Source of the DNA: Micromussa lordhowensis
Taxonomy: Eukaryota; Cnidaria; Anthozoa; Scleractinia; Lobophylliidae
Assembly: GCA_964020085.1 (NCBI GenBank)
Contig: OZ026603.1
Span: forward strand, 29,097,952-29,161,951
Length of the DNA: 64,000 nt
Reading direction: 5' to 3'
Below are positions 8,949 through 16,667 of this stretch, piece after piece. Positions within the stretch are counted from its first letter, which is position 1, and every line of letters begins with the position of its first letter. Both the position numbers and the translations under genes were made by a program. Below the pieces are notes generated by a model, which was not told the origin of the DNA, ran no database searches, and saw nothing but the letters and a program-made list of their open reading frames with translations.

Positions 8949-9977
8949 ATGAGTCTCTCAAATTGGAAACGATTAGCTCAGAAGCGGACTGAGACTGGAA
9001 AGATGAAGAATCAGCTTTATGATGAGATCACTGAAGAGAAGATAAAGAGTAAGACTTCTGACCAGCGGATAACAAAATCATTTAGACTAGATGAAATCAT
9101 AGATGGGTTAAAGGCACAAAAGCCTAAGAATAGACCGCAAGGAATACGTCCCGGCCCAGCAGGTAAACCAGATGAAATTGATTATGCACCAGAAGTAGAT
9201 CCATATGAAGATATGGATGTAGAAGGATTATTAGATCTCCAAGATTACGTAGCGCCACAGGCAGAAAAACAAATAATACCTAAAGGTCCGCCACCAAAAT
9301 ATGAAATGGATCCTAGTTTTTGGAATCTAGGAGGAGATGAATCTTTACCACCAGAATATTCTTTTGTGGAAGAAGGACCTTTAGAAATTGAAGCACCACC
9401 TGATGATGATGATGATTTAGATAGAGGAGATATTAATAGGATTTTAGATAGTACAGGTCTTCCTAACTATGATGATGTTGAAATGAGATTATCCCAACCA
9501 GAAATGACACCAGTTAAACGTAGTAAATATCTCGAGAGTAACATAAAACGAGCAAATTCTGAAATAAGCAGTATTACAAGTACATTTAAAACAAATACAA
9601 GTAAAAGACTAAATCAAGCTATAAAAAATAATGCTCCTAGAGATGTAATAGAAAAGCTAGAGCGAGAAAAGGATATGGCTCATAAATTTGCAGATAGTAG
9701 ACTAAAACCTATTCAAGAATATAGAGACTATCTAAAAGTACAGAAAAAGAAAAGTACAAAGGGAAGTGGCGTCAAGAGGGGAAGTGGTGTCTATTTCTAT
9801 AATGATGCTCAAGAATTACTAAAGAAATTAACACTAATTATTGGCGAAATGGAAGCAGGCAATACAAGTGTCAAGATGAGAAATATGGGTCAAACTATCT
9901 TAGACACTCTATTAAGAACAAAATCAATCAATAAGTCGCAATATCAAAAGTTAGTGAAAAAATATTTCGGGGTTTAG
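8949..9977 (+). CDS. Conserved Polinton protein of unknown function (342 aa)
   Basis: First gene of the rightward block. The N-terminal 60 residues are basic and helical. The middle (about 60-170) is proline- and acid-rich and probably disordered (a run of five Asp near 155). Residues about 190-270 are helical and charged. A Gly/Ser motif appears twice (KGSGVKRGSGV, about 274-284), reminiscent of adenain-type cleavage sites. The C-terminal 60 residues form a compact helical unit (DAQELLKKLTLIIGEMEAGN, ending KYFGV). Its place directly before the capsid genes and its disordered-plus-helical layout suggest a scaffold, core or minor virion protein, but this is inference. Start signal attatATG. 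Confidence 0.7.
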   Translation: MSLSNWKRLAQKRTETGKMKNQLYDEITEEKIKSKTSDQRITKSFRLDEIIDGLKAQKPKNRPQGIRPGPAGKPDEIDYAPEVDPYEDMDVEGLLDLQDYVAPQAEKQIIPKGPPPKYEMDPSFWNLGGDESLPPEYSFVEEGPLEIEAPPDDDDDLDRGDINRILDSTGLPNYDDVEMRLSQPEMTPVKRSKYLESNIKRANSEISSITSTFKTNTSKRLNQAIKNNAPRDVIEKLEREKDMAHKFADSRLKPIQEYRDYLKVQKKKSTKGSGVKRGSGVYFYNDAQELLKKLTLIIGEMEAGNTSVKMRNMGQTILDTLLRTKSINKSQYQKLVKKYFGV

Positions 9978-9999
9978 TAAATATTATTTACATTAGTAT

Positions 10000-10767
10000 A
10001 TGGAGAGAGAAATCTCATTAAGCAGTTTTGCAGTTAAAGATGAACCTGGTAATCGACCTGGTGATTTTACTACAAGGTTTTCTAGAACGCTGGACTATGA
10101 ACACAGTGATGGGATTTGGTATATTGGTTTTAATAAAATTATTTCAATGGCTTTTACATGGACAAATATAAATTCTGGTTATAGCAATCAAAAGATAGCT
10201 TACAGTAAAGACGGTGGGAAAACATTTACAGATATTGATTTTCCAAAAGGAGTTTGGGATTACACTGATATTGATAATTACATTAAGGAAAAGACTAAAA
10301 TAGTCCGCGGTGATGGTGATGAAGAATTTCCAATTACGGTGACTTTTGATGAACCAACTTTTAGAGTCTTGGTGACTTTAGACGCTAACTATCAGCTTGA
10401 CCTGCGTAAATCTAATTTTGGTAAACTAATAGGATTCGATAAGGTGATCTTAAGAGATGAGAGAAACGTTAGCCCCAAAGTACCTAACCTATCAGAAGAT
10501 ACAGATGTCTTAAATATTCACTGTGATTTAGTCTCTGATTCATTAGTAGATGGGGTAGAATCAGATATTGTTTTTAGTTTTGGTACAGGAACGCTGAGAC
10601 CTTCTTACAATTTTACCCTTGAACCGCGTCGTGTTATATTTAATCCTATCAATAAAACAAGAGTTTCAAGCGTTCGAATCTATGTAACTGATGGTTTAAG
10701 AAGACCAGTCTATTTAAATCATGCTGACACAGCATTTTCATTAATCTTAAAAAAAGTTCCATTTTAA
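10000..10767 (+). CDS. Minor capsid protein, penton-like (single jelly-roll candidate)
   Basis: 255 aa, beta-rich throughout, with no membrane segment or Cys pair. The C-terminal third (PRRVIFNPINKTRVSSVRIY and then RPVYLNHADTAFSLIL) matches the pattern I associate with the minor capsid proteins of Polintons, where the last strands of a jelly roll carry Asn-Gly/Asn-His turns. Size is right for a vertex (penton) protein. It lies two genes before the major capsid gene, in the usual capsid cluster. Start signal agtatATG. Expected to occupy the fivefold vertices and to anchor the fibres encoded on the other strand. A structure prediction would settle the fold. Confidence 0.72.
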   Translation: MEREISLSSFAVKDEPGNRPGDFTTRFSRTLDYEHSDGIWYIGFNKIISMAFTWTNINSGYSNQKIAYSKDGGKTFTDIDFPKGVWDYTDIDNYIKEKTKIVRGDGDEEFPITVTFDEPTFRVLVTLDANYQLDLRKSNFGKLIGFDKVILRDERNVSPKVPNLSEDTDVLNIHCDLVSDSLVDGVESDIVFSFGTGTLRPSYNFTLEPRRVIFNPINKTRVSSVRIYVTDGLRRPVYLNHADTAFSLILKKVPF

Positions 10768-10774
10768 TATATAT

Positions 10775-11164
10775 ATGAAGTCAAGAGAGTTCAAAAAGAT
10801 TTATCACCCAAGAACGGGACGATATGTCTACAAACACCGCGGCAATGGAATTATAGTAGATAATCTTATGAAACCACTAAAAAAGGTAGCTAGTGCTTTA
10901 ACTGGACAGGTTTTAAAACCATTTGCTAAAAAAGCAATACAAGCTGGTGTATCTCAAGCGGGAGAACGAGTTGGTAAAAAGGCTGCTGATAAAGTTATAG
11001 AGCGATCAGGTGAGCTTATCCGAAAAAGGCTATCCTCAGGATCTAAAAAAGCGACAAAGTCAACAAAGTCAACAAAGTCAACAAAGTCAAAGCCAGGCAG
11101 AGCAAAGCCAAGGAATCAGGATGAAGTTAATACACTGATTAATAATCTTATAGCGCGATCTTAA
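10775..11164 (+). CDS. Basic core/membrane-active-like protein with STK repeats
   Basis: 129 aa, strongly basic. Residues 1-26 contain a Tyr/Arg-rich start (YHPRTGRYVYKHRG). Residues about 30-90 form a likely amphipathic helix rich in Ala and Lys (VLKPFAKKAIQAGVSQAGER). About 95-110 is an STK tripeptide repeat encoded by four copies of tcaacaaag (11057-11092). The pattern of amphipathic helix plus basic tail resembles adenovirus pVI or core proteins that bind DNA and disrupt membranes; this is inference. It starts 7 bp after the penton-like gene with signal atatatATG. Confidence 0.65.
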   Translation: MKSREFKKIYHPRTGRYVYKHRGNGIIVDNLMKPLKKVASALTGQVLKPFAKKAIQAGVSQAGERVGKKAADKVIERSGELIRKRLSSGSKKATKSTKSTKSTKSKPGRAKPRNQDEVNTLINNLIARS

Positions 11165-11185
11165 AGAAAAAAAAAATCTGATAAA

Positions 11186-11197
11186 AAATATATAATG
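11186..11197 (+). promoter_or_regulatory. Representative fused start signal (TATAxATG) of the Polinton
   Basis: The sequence just before the capsid gene reads tatataATG. Equivalent words touch the start codons at 8949, 10000, 10775, 12478, 13240, 14667, 14938, 16668, 16924, 20766 and 22066 on the plus strand, and at 3850, 4129, 5077, 7822, 8241, 8878 and 14618 on the minus strand. The gap between the TATA-like core and the ATG is 0-2 bases. By contrast, the first ATG of the protease (14009) and of the integrase (15804) lack it. It resembles the arrangement of poxvirus-type late promoters, where promoter and start codon overlap. Confidence 0.6.
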
Positions 11198-12439
11198 GCA
11201 TTTAGATCACCAGAGAACGTTCAGAGAAACGAACTAGTGCAATTTCGTCTTCAAGATGCTATAAGAGCTCCTGCCAATGCTCAAGAGCAAAATAAGAAAG
11301 GATACAAATTTCATGTTACTGATCGTGGTATTATGCTTGATTGGTTTAACGCCTTTTTTGAAGTGCGATTCAGATTAGACCTTCGAGCAAATGGTGGAGA
11401 CAATGCAGACGCCAGAACAACAATTATTAATGGATCGCATTCATTGATTAAGCATATGGTAATAAAGAGTGCAGGAAAAATCGTCTATGACACTGATAAT
11501 CTTCATCTTGTAACTTTTGCAAAAAATCTTTTAGAATATTCAGATGATTTTGGGCGTAGTACAGCCAAAAATAGCTTATGGTATTTAGATACAGATACCA
11601 CTTCAGATGATACAAACACTGGTTTGGAAAGTAGGCGTTTATTAACAGCTAACAGAGCTCATGTTAATACAAGTATTCCATTAAATAGGTATTCTTTTTT
11701 CGAAGAATTAGAAGGACGATTGTTACCACCAATGGATCTCCAATTTGAAATAGAACTGACACCGGACGCTGAAGTATTATATGGGGCAGTTGATACATTG
11801 AGATTAGTAATTGATCGTTTTTATCTATGGGTACCCAGACTAGAACCAAAAGATGCTCTGATGACTAAATTCATCAGTGAATACCAAAAACCCAGTAAAT
11901 GGAAATACCTCAAAGAAATGTACCAAACTTCAGATACTACCAGAAACAGTGGTGATTTCAGAATCTCAGCTAGTATTGATAAAGTACAGCATGTTTTCCT
12001 CTACTTCCAGAGACTTAAGACAAATGATATGACAGCAAATCCTTATATTTTTGATACTTTTAAACTGAACGCAGCCAATAATAATAGTCATCTTAGCACA
12101 TGTCGTCTTGAATATGGTAATGGTGTCTACTATCCAGAACTTGAATATGATACAGAAAGTAAAACAAGAATCTATTATGATTTAATGAATTATTCATGGA
12201 AAAAGAATGATTATAATACAGGTACTCAATTGAATATCGCTAATTTTTCGAGTCTTTACCCAATGTTATGTTTTGATTTAACTTATCAAACAGAACAGGT
12301 AAGCAGAGATCCAAAGCAACTTAACATAAGATTTCGCCTCTCACAAGCCGCAGCTGCTGATTTTAGAGTGCATGCAATTGTTCTCTATGAAGAAGATGTT
12401 GTTGTTGATAAAGTGGGAGATCAATTAGTTATTGTCTAA
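11195..12439 (+). CDS. Major capsid protein (double jelly-roll type)
   Basis: 414 aa, beta-rich, without signal peptide or membrane segment. Features typical of the Polinton major capsid family: an N-terminal arm, the first barrel with ISLIKHM-like strands (SLIKHMVIKSAGKIVYD, about 84-100), an inter-barrel LPPMDLQFEIELTPD stretch (about 178-192) and a second barrel ending in VHAIVLYEEDVVV. The size is short for a two-barrel protein, but both halves carry independent strand-rich sets. Expected to form trimeric hexon-like capsomers. Start signal tatataATG. The gene is intact and is flanked by the core-like and putative ssDNA-binding genes. Confidence 0.85.
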   Translation: MAFRSPENVQRNELVQFRLQDAIRAPANAQEQNKKGYKFHVTDRGIMLDWFNAFFEVRFRLDLRANGGDNADARTTIINGSHSLIKHMVIKSAGKIVYDTDNLHLVTFAKNLLEYSDDFGRSTAKNSLWYLDTDTTSDDTNTGLESRRLLTANRAHVNTSIPLNRYSFFEELEGRLLPPMDLQFEIELTPDAEVLYGAVDTLRLVIDRFYLWVPRLEPKDALMTKFISEYQKPSKWKYLKEMYQTSDTTRNSGDFRISASIDKVQHVFLYFQRLKTNDMTANPYIFDTFKLNAANNNSHLSTCRLEYGNGVYYPELEYDTESKTRIYYDLMNYSWKKNDYNTGTQLNIANFSSLYPMLCFDLTYQTEQVSRDPKQLNIRFRLSQAAAADFRVHAIVLYEEDVVVDKVGDQLVIV

Positions 12440-12477
12440 AAAAAAATACTTAGAAAAAATATTTTAATATAATATAA

Positions 12478-13182
12478 ATGAGAGTTAAAGAAAGAGTGAA
12501 CGAAAGTCAGAACAAAGAAGAAATAGTCGATTTTCTCCATATTGACACTTCAAAGATAACTTTTGCAAAACCAAAGCCAAATAAGCACAATGGAACGCAG
12601 ATTGGAATATTATACAATGGAAGGACATTATTTGTTAAATATGAAGGATATACTCCCTTTGGATTAAAAGAAAACTATAATAAAGATGGAGAATATCAAG
12701 GTACTAGCATGCAAATTAGTTGTGATGGAGAATATCTAGAAAAAGCTAAAGAATTGGATCAATTCTTCATTGATTATATACATTCTAATAATAAAAAAAA
12801 AATACCAAGAGAAGCTGTATCAGGTTATGATGAATACGGTCAAGGTGGTTCTTGGAAAAGAATCTGTAAAAAACCGTATAAAATGGTTGATGAAGAGAGA
12901 GTGTATCAAGATTACCCATCAAAGATGGAGTTTAATCTCTTTTTTAGAAATGATCGACTAGCTACAAGATTTTTTACATGGAATCGAGAAAAGATTGAAT
13001 ATGAATCAGTATCAATAGGACCACGAAGCGAAGTGAAATTTATTGCTGCTTGGTTTTCAATTACAACTGGAACTTTTGGAGCTACTCTAAAACCAAAATT
13101 AATGCAAGTATCATATAGAGAGCAAGAAGATCTTTTTAAAGACTTCATCTTAGATGATGATGAAGAAGAAGATTGGATCTGA
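12478..13182 (+). CDS. Putative single-stranded DNA-binding protein
   Basis: 234 aa. A beta-rich central region (IGILYNGRTLFVKYEGYTPF, about 42-61, and later VKFIAAWFSITTGTFGATLK) is consistent with an OB-type fold. The C-terminus is a very acidic tail ending in aromatic and aliphatic residues (DDDEEEDWI), a hallmark of single-stranded DNA-binding proteins that recruit partners. Protein-primed polymerases normally work with such a protein, and none other is seen in the element. No enzyme motif. Start signal tataaATG. The assignment is inference from composition and context; an unrelated capsid-maturation role is possible. Confidence 0.55.
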   Translation: MRVKERVNESQNKEEIVDFLHIDTSKITFAKPKPNKHNGTQIGILYNGRTLFVKYEGYTPFGLKENYNKDGEYQGTSMQISCDGEYLEKAKELDQFFIDYIHSNNKKKIPREAVSGYDEYGQGGSWKRICKKPYKMVDEERVYQDYPSKMEFNLFFRNDRLATRFFTWNREKIEYESVSIGPRSEVKFIAAWFSITTGTFGATLKPKLMQVSYREQEDLFKDFILDDDEEEDWI

Positions 13183-13239
13183 TTAAGGCACAGAACATAT
13201 ATTATTTAGGAATTTAAAAAAGTCCCTAAATAATATATA

Positions 13240-13989
13240 ATGACTGAACTACATCAAATTTCTATAAAACTTTCTGAAGGCCAAAAACGAAAACTATCTA
13301 AGGCTTACAGAAACAGAGAAGAAATAAGTTTACGCTTAAGTAAAAATGCGCTAAGTGGTTCCGATGTCCTTATGGTACCAATGAATACTGTTAAGAGGCT
13401 AGCTAAGGTCAAAACAGCTAATCGAGGAATGGTAATTACTATATCAAAGTATAATATCAGGCGACAAACTGGGTCTGGTATCTTTAGCTCAATATTGCCA
13501 GTATTAAAGAATGTAGCACCAACTATCGGTAAAACACTAGGATTGTCTGCTCTAGCAGGGTTAGCTTCTGAAGGTGCTAGTCAAATAGTTAAGAAAATTA
13601 GTGGCGGACAAATGTATCAAGTACCAAATAAAAATCTATATATGTTAGCTAAAATGGGCGATCTACTGACTAAAGGACAAATAGGAGATTTAGCACGAGC
13701 TCATAAATTAGGAGAAGACTTACTTTTCCGACTTACACAACGACAAGTAGGTAGTGGTATTGGCACGTTACTAGCTAGTATTGGTATTCCAATGATTATT
13801 GATGCATTAAAAGGAGGAAGTATAAAAGGAAGACCTCTGACGAAAGGAAGAGGAGGAGTTCGAATGGGGAAATCGGATGGAGGAGGAGGTCCTCGTATAG
13901 GAATGCCTATGGCTCCACCACCTTTTATTGGAACATGGGGCAGGGGTAGGGTTAGAGGAAAAAAAAAAAAAAGAACTAAAAAAGCCTAA
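13240..13989 (+). CDS. Core/pVI-pX-like virion protein with candidate protease sites
   Basis: 249 aa. Residues 1-70 form a compact mixed domain (KLSEGQKRKLSKAYRN). About 80-120 and 170-190 are Gly/Ala/Leu-rich, weakly hydrophobic and possibly membrane-active (GTLLASIGIPMIIDALKGG). The C-terminus is Gly/Arg/Lys-rich and ends in a Lys/Arg tract encoded by 14 consecutive A. Two words fit the adenain consensus (M/I/L)xGG|x: ISGG|Q and LKGG|S. Known relatives in Polintons sit beside the protease gene, suggesting a protease substrate of the virion interior. Start signal tatataATG. The 3' end overlaps the frame of the protease; see the A14 run. Confidence 0.7.
   Translation: MTELHQISIKLSEGQKRKLSKAYRNREEISLRLSKNALSGSDVLMVPMNTVKRLAKVKTANRGMVITISKYNIRRQTGSGIFSSILPVLKNVAPTIGKTLGLSALAGLASEGASQIVKKISGGQMYQVPNKNLYMLAKMGDLLTKGQIGDLARAHKLGEDLLFRLTQRQVGSGIGTLLASIGIPMIIDALKGGSIKGRPLTKGRGGVRMGKSDGGGGPRIGMPMAPPPFIGTWGRGRVRGKKKKRTKKA
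13959..13972 (+). other. A14 run, candidate slippage site before the protease
   Basis: Fourteen A inside the last codons of the 249-aa gene. The protease frame is open across it (from 13928), one frame on: moving from the upstream frame needs a +1 change, equal to loss of one A. It could allow a fusion of the core protein to the protease, or be a chance homopolymer. Confidence 0.45.
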
Positions 13990-14008
13990 ATTCCATAAAG
14001 ATATCCCA

Positions 14009-14443
14009 ATGAGTAATTTTGATCTTTTAGATTGGTGTAAATACTTGAAGATACCTATCAAGAATGTTTTAAGTAGAGATCAGACTGTACCACATCAGCA
14101 TAAGTTAGCGCTTTTTATCTATAATTTAGAACCTCATTATATGAGTGGTAGTCATTGGGTTACAACCTATGTTCGTGATGGTACAATAAATTACTTTGAC
14201 TCTTTTGGTATGCCACCTTTTCAAGAGTTGGTAAACCATGCAAAAGAGAAAAACTTAAATCTATTACACCAAAACCATCAAATACAGAATCTCTATACTA
14301 CAACCTGTGGCTATTTTTGCTTGTATTTCTTGAATGAAATGCATAAAGGAGTAGATTATTTCGATTTATTGCAAGTTTTTAGCTTTGACACAGAAGAGAA
14401 TGAAAAATTCATAGAAAAATACATTAAACGATTGCTTAGGTAG
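14009..14443 (+). CDS. Adenain-like cysteine protease (Ulp1 fold)
   Basis: 144 aa from the ATG at 14009; the frame is open back to 13928. Catalytic set, counted from that ATG: His49 in GSHWV, Asp64 in YFDSFG, Gln93, and Cys100 in TTTCGYFC, with the seven-residue Gln-to-Cys spacing of adenovirus protease. Known role: maturation of capsid and core proteins after assembly. The ATG lacks the element's TATA-type signal and is only 20 bp after the stop of the upstream ORF, so translation may depend on re-initiation, or on slippage at the A14 run. Sequence upstream of the ATG (ELKKPKFHKDIP) still looks coding. It converges on, and overlaps by 8 bp, the small minus-strand gene. Confidence 0.9.
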   Translation: MSNFDLLDWCKYLKIPIKNVLSRDQTVPHQHKLALFIYNLEPHYMSGSHWVTTYVRDGTINYFDSFGMPPFQELVNHAKEKNLNLLHQNHQIQNLYTTTCGYFCLYFLNEMHKGVDYFDLLQVFSFDTEENEKFIEKYIKRLLR

Positions 14444-14618
14444 TTTTTTGGATTTGTCGGAGCTTATTTAAATCTCGTTTCAAACTATTTCTCATATTTC
14501 TCACTCTTTTAGTTTCTCCAGAACAACATAAAAAGGCAATTTTTCTATAAAGAAGTTTGTAATGTTTATACATCGCTTCTATTCTACGTATTTCATTGTC
14601 AATTTCAATTTCTTCCAT
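14436..14618 (-). CDS. Small basic helical protein
   Basis: 60 aa from the ATG at 14618; the longer reading to 14690 runs into the start of the neighbouring gene and is rejected. It is rich in Glu, Arg and Lys, begins MEEIEIDNEIRRIEAMYKHY and is probably one long helix or helical hairpin. It is the only minus-strand gene in the right block. The ATG is preceded by ttatata, the element's signal, which is the main evidence that it is real. The 3' end overlaps the protease tail by 8 bp. Function unknown; small coiled-coil proteins may cement capsids or regulate transcription. Confidence 0.55.
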   Translation of the reverse strand: MEEIEIDNEIRRIEAMYKHYKLLYRKIAFLCCSGETKRVRNMRNSLKRDLNKLRQIQKTT

Positions 14619-14666
14619 TATATAATAATATATTAAAATAATAAAAAAAAAATAATTATAATATAG

Positions 14667-14894
14667 ATGAAAAGCTATTGTGTAAAACAACGTAAACAGA
14701 CAGAGTGCGTTCCTGGTTCAGAAAGGGTTGTACAGGCAAGAAATGGTCGTGCCATGATGAAATGTAAATGCGCAGAATGTGGGATAACAAAAACTAAATT
14801 TGTCTCTTCAGGTACTGGTAGAAGGGGAAAAGGGCTATTACTGGGTAAAAACAGTCCATTTAAGGGAATTCCCCTCATAGGAGCTATATTGTAG
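14667..14894 (+). CDS. Small zinc-ribbon protein (DUF5679-like) with hydrophobic tail
   Basis: 75 aa. Cys at 5, 14, 33, 35 and 38 in SYCVKQRK, TECVP and CKCAECG form a zinc-ribbon-like unit that is nearly the same as the N-terminus of the next gene, with identical Cys spacing. The tail (LLLGKNSPFKGIPLIGAIL) is hydrophobic and looks membrane-active or capsid-binding. The pair probably arose by duplication, with different C-termini. Divergent from the 60-aa gene, sharing a 48-bp AT-rich spacer. Start signal tatagATG. Role unknown; likely a virion protein. Confidence 0.7.
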   Translation: MKSYCVKQRKQTECVPGSERVVQARNGRAMMKCKCAECGITKTKFVSSGTGRRGKGLLLGKNSPFKGIPLIGAIL

Positions 14895-14937
14895 TTGAAA
14901 ATAGTTAACATATATTTATTATAATATTAATTAATAT

Positions 14938-15690
14938 ATGTTATCTTATTGCGTTCGACAAAGAAAAATGACTGAATGCGTACCTAATTCTGAAACTTTT
15001 GTAATTACAAAAAATGGTAGAAATGCAATGCGATGTATTTGTGCTGAATGTGGAATTACAAAATTTCGTTTTATATCAAAAGCTGAAATGCAAGGAAGTG
15101 GTTTTGATGAACTTATTGTCAAAGGGTTGGCTGCTGGTGCAAAAGGATTATTAAACCTAGGTAGAAGGGGAGCCAGTAGAGCAATAAAATCAGATTTTGT
15201 AAAAGACAAAGTTAAAGGCATTGGTAAAAGGTATTTGAATAGAGCAATTGACTCTCTGGCTGATGATGTCTCTCGAAAAATTTCTGGAAGGGGAAGGGGA
15301 AGGGGTCTCGATATACATAAAGCAATAGGTAAGTTACCTAAACCGAAAGCTGGTTGGACTCTACCAGGACACAAATATACTGGTCCTTACAATGATTTAG
15401 AACGACAAGTAAAATGGGATCGTGATACAGGGCAAATCTATGAAATCTATGATCAACCAACAGGTAAGACAGATGCTATAGCCATGCAACACGATGTTGA
15501 TTACTCAGTATGTGCTGATAAGGGAGGTAATGTAAAATCATGTAAAAATGTGGCTGACAAGAAAATGGTCCAAGCTCTAGATGCAATTCCCTGGAATGAG
15601 AGACAGTGGGGTCATTGGCTGGCTAGAAACACTATTAATACAAAGCAAAAACTTGGTTTAGGAGTAAAAAAAAAAACGCTAAAAATTTAG
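14938..15690 (+). CDS. Zinc-ribbon plus phospholipase A2-like protein
   Basis: 250 aa. Zinc ribbon at 5-38, then a basic Gly/Ala-rich linker (about 50-125), then a phospholipase A2-like domain: LPGHKYTGPYN (about 141-151, calcium-loop-like) and MQHDVDYSVC (about 184-193, with the His-Asp catalytic pair). Such domains are known from parvovirus capsids and Polinton-related elements, where they open endosomal membranes during entry. Two words fit adenain cleavage rules: MQGS|G near 61 and ISGR|G near 118. Start signal aatatATG. The ORF ends 14 bases after an A11 run, and the integrase frame continues without a start codon, suggesting a fusion product. Confidence 0.8.
   Translation: MLSYCVRQRKMTECVPNSETFVITKNGRNAMRCICAECGITKFRFISKAEMQGSGFDELIVKGLAAGAKGLLNLGRRGASRAIKSDFVKDKVKGIGKRYLNRAIDSLADDVSRKISGRGRGRGLDIHKAIGKLPKPKAGWTLPGHKYTGPYNDLERQVKWDRDTGQIYEIYDQPTGKTDAIAMQHDVDYSVCADKGGNVKSCKNVADKKMVQALDAIPWNERQWGHWLARNTINTKQKLGLGVKKKTLKI
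15666..15676 (+). other. A11 run, candidate -1 frameshift site joining PLA2-like and integrase ORFs
   Basis: The run contains an A AAA AAA heptamer in the reading frame of the upstream ORF. A -1 shift (or one added A) moves ribosomes from the upstream frame into the integrase frame, which is open from here. The integrase region between the run and its first ATG (15804) includes the first catalytic Asp codon at 15792. No stable downstream hairpin was obvious by eye. Confidence 0.6.
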
Positions 15691-16637
15691 ACACATGGGA
15701 AGGTCTAGCTAATGAGTTACACAAACCTATAAAACGAAATTTTCGTAAGCGAAGAGTCATTGCACATAATGTAGATGACATCTGGTGTTCAGACTTAGTT
15801 GATATGCAAAAGCTTAGCAAATGGAACCGAGGTTATAAATATCTACTAATGGTCTTAGACCTTTTCAGTAAATATGGTTGGATAGTACCTCTAAAGACAA
15901 AAACAGGTTTAGAAGTCTCTAAGGCGTTTGAAAGCTTATTTTTCTCTAATAAGCCTAAAATGTTATGGGTAGACAAAGGAAAAGAATATTATAACAAAAA
16001 TGTGCTGGATCTCTTAGCTAAGGATAAGATAAAGGTCTATTCCACTGAAAATGAAGAGAAATCATCAGTTTGTGAGAGATGGAATAGAACTATCAAAGAT
16101 AAAATGTATAAGAGATTCACTATGCAAAACAATACAGTCTACGTTGACATCCTTCCGAAAATACTCGCCTCTTACAACAACAGCCGACATAGATCAATAG
16201 GAATGACGCCTATCCAAGCTAGAAAACCTGAAAACTATGGAAAAGTTTATTTTAATTTATATGGTGATTTAGCGAGAGAAATCAAAAAAACAAAAACAAA
16301 TAGAAAACCCGAATTTAGAGTAGGTGATAGAGTCCGAATAAGCAAATACAAAAGGGTGACCTTTGATAAAGGCTATACTCCTAATTGGACTGAAGAAGTT
16401 TTCATCATAGACGAAATTAGATTCACTAATCCTATTACTTATAAGATAAAAGACTTAAATGGTGAAGTGATTAAGGGTACTTTCTACAGAGAAGAGTTAC
16501 AAAAGACAGATCAAGAGGTCTATAGAATAGAGAAAATTATCAGAAAGTCAAAAGGAAAAGCATTAGTCAAATGGAAAGGTTACCCAGACGAATTTAACAG
16601 TTGGGTGCCATTAAAAGATTTAGAAAAAATTATTTAA
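15675..16637 (+). CDS. Integrase (DDE, retroviral-like) with C-terminal chromodomain, no own start upstream of catalytic Asp
   Basis: Catalytic residues: first Asp at 15792 (IWCSDLVDM), second Asp at 15972 (WVDKG) and Glu at 16074 (VCERWN), 34 codons after the second Asp. The core is followed by a beta-barrel-like basic segment (FRVGDRVRISKYK) and a chromodomain at about 16527-16637 (VKWKGYPDEFNSWVPL), which may steer insertion to marked chromatin. The first ATG in frame is 15804, after the first catalytic Asp, and has no TATA-type signal. The frame is open back to the A11 run, so the active enzyme probably starts as an extension of the PLA2-like ORF. Otherwise complete. Known role: cutting and joining of the terminal repeats with 6-bp duplication, which fits this insertion. 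Confidence 0.9.
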   Translation, partial: NAKNLDTWEGLANELHKPIKRNFRKRRVIAHNVDDIWCSDLVDMQKLSKWNRGYKYLLMVLDLFSKYGWIVPLKTKTGLEVSKAFESLFFSNKPKMLWVDKGKEYYNKNVLDLLAKDKIKVYSTENEEKSSVCERWNRTIKDKMYKRFTMQNNTVYVDILPKILASYNNSRHRSIGMTPIQARKPENYGKVYFNLYGDLAREIKKTKTNRKPEFRVGDRVRISKYKRVTFDKGYTPNWTEEVFIIDEIRFTNPITYKIKDLNGEVIKGTFYREELQKTDQEVYRIEKIIRKSKGKALVKWKGYPDEFNSWVPLKDLEKII

Positions 16638-16667
16638 AAAAATTAGATATGATAAATAATTATATAC

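Noticed and set aside
14619..14690. Longer start of the 60-aa minus-strand gene giving a hydrophobic leader
   Set aside because: The leader is translated AT-rich spacer and overlaps the divergent gene start; the inner ATG has the element's signal.
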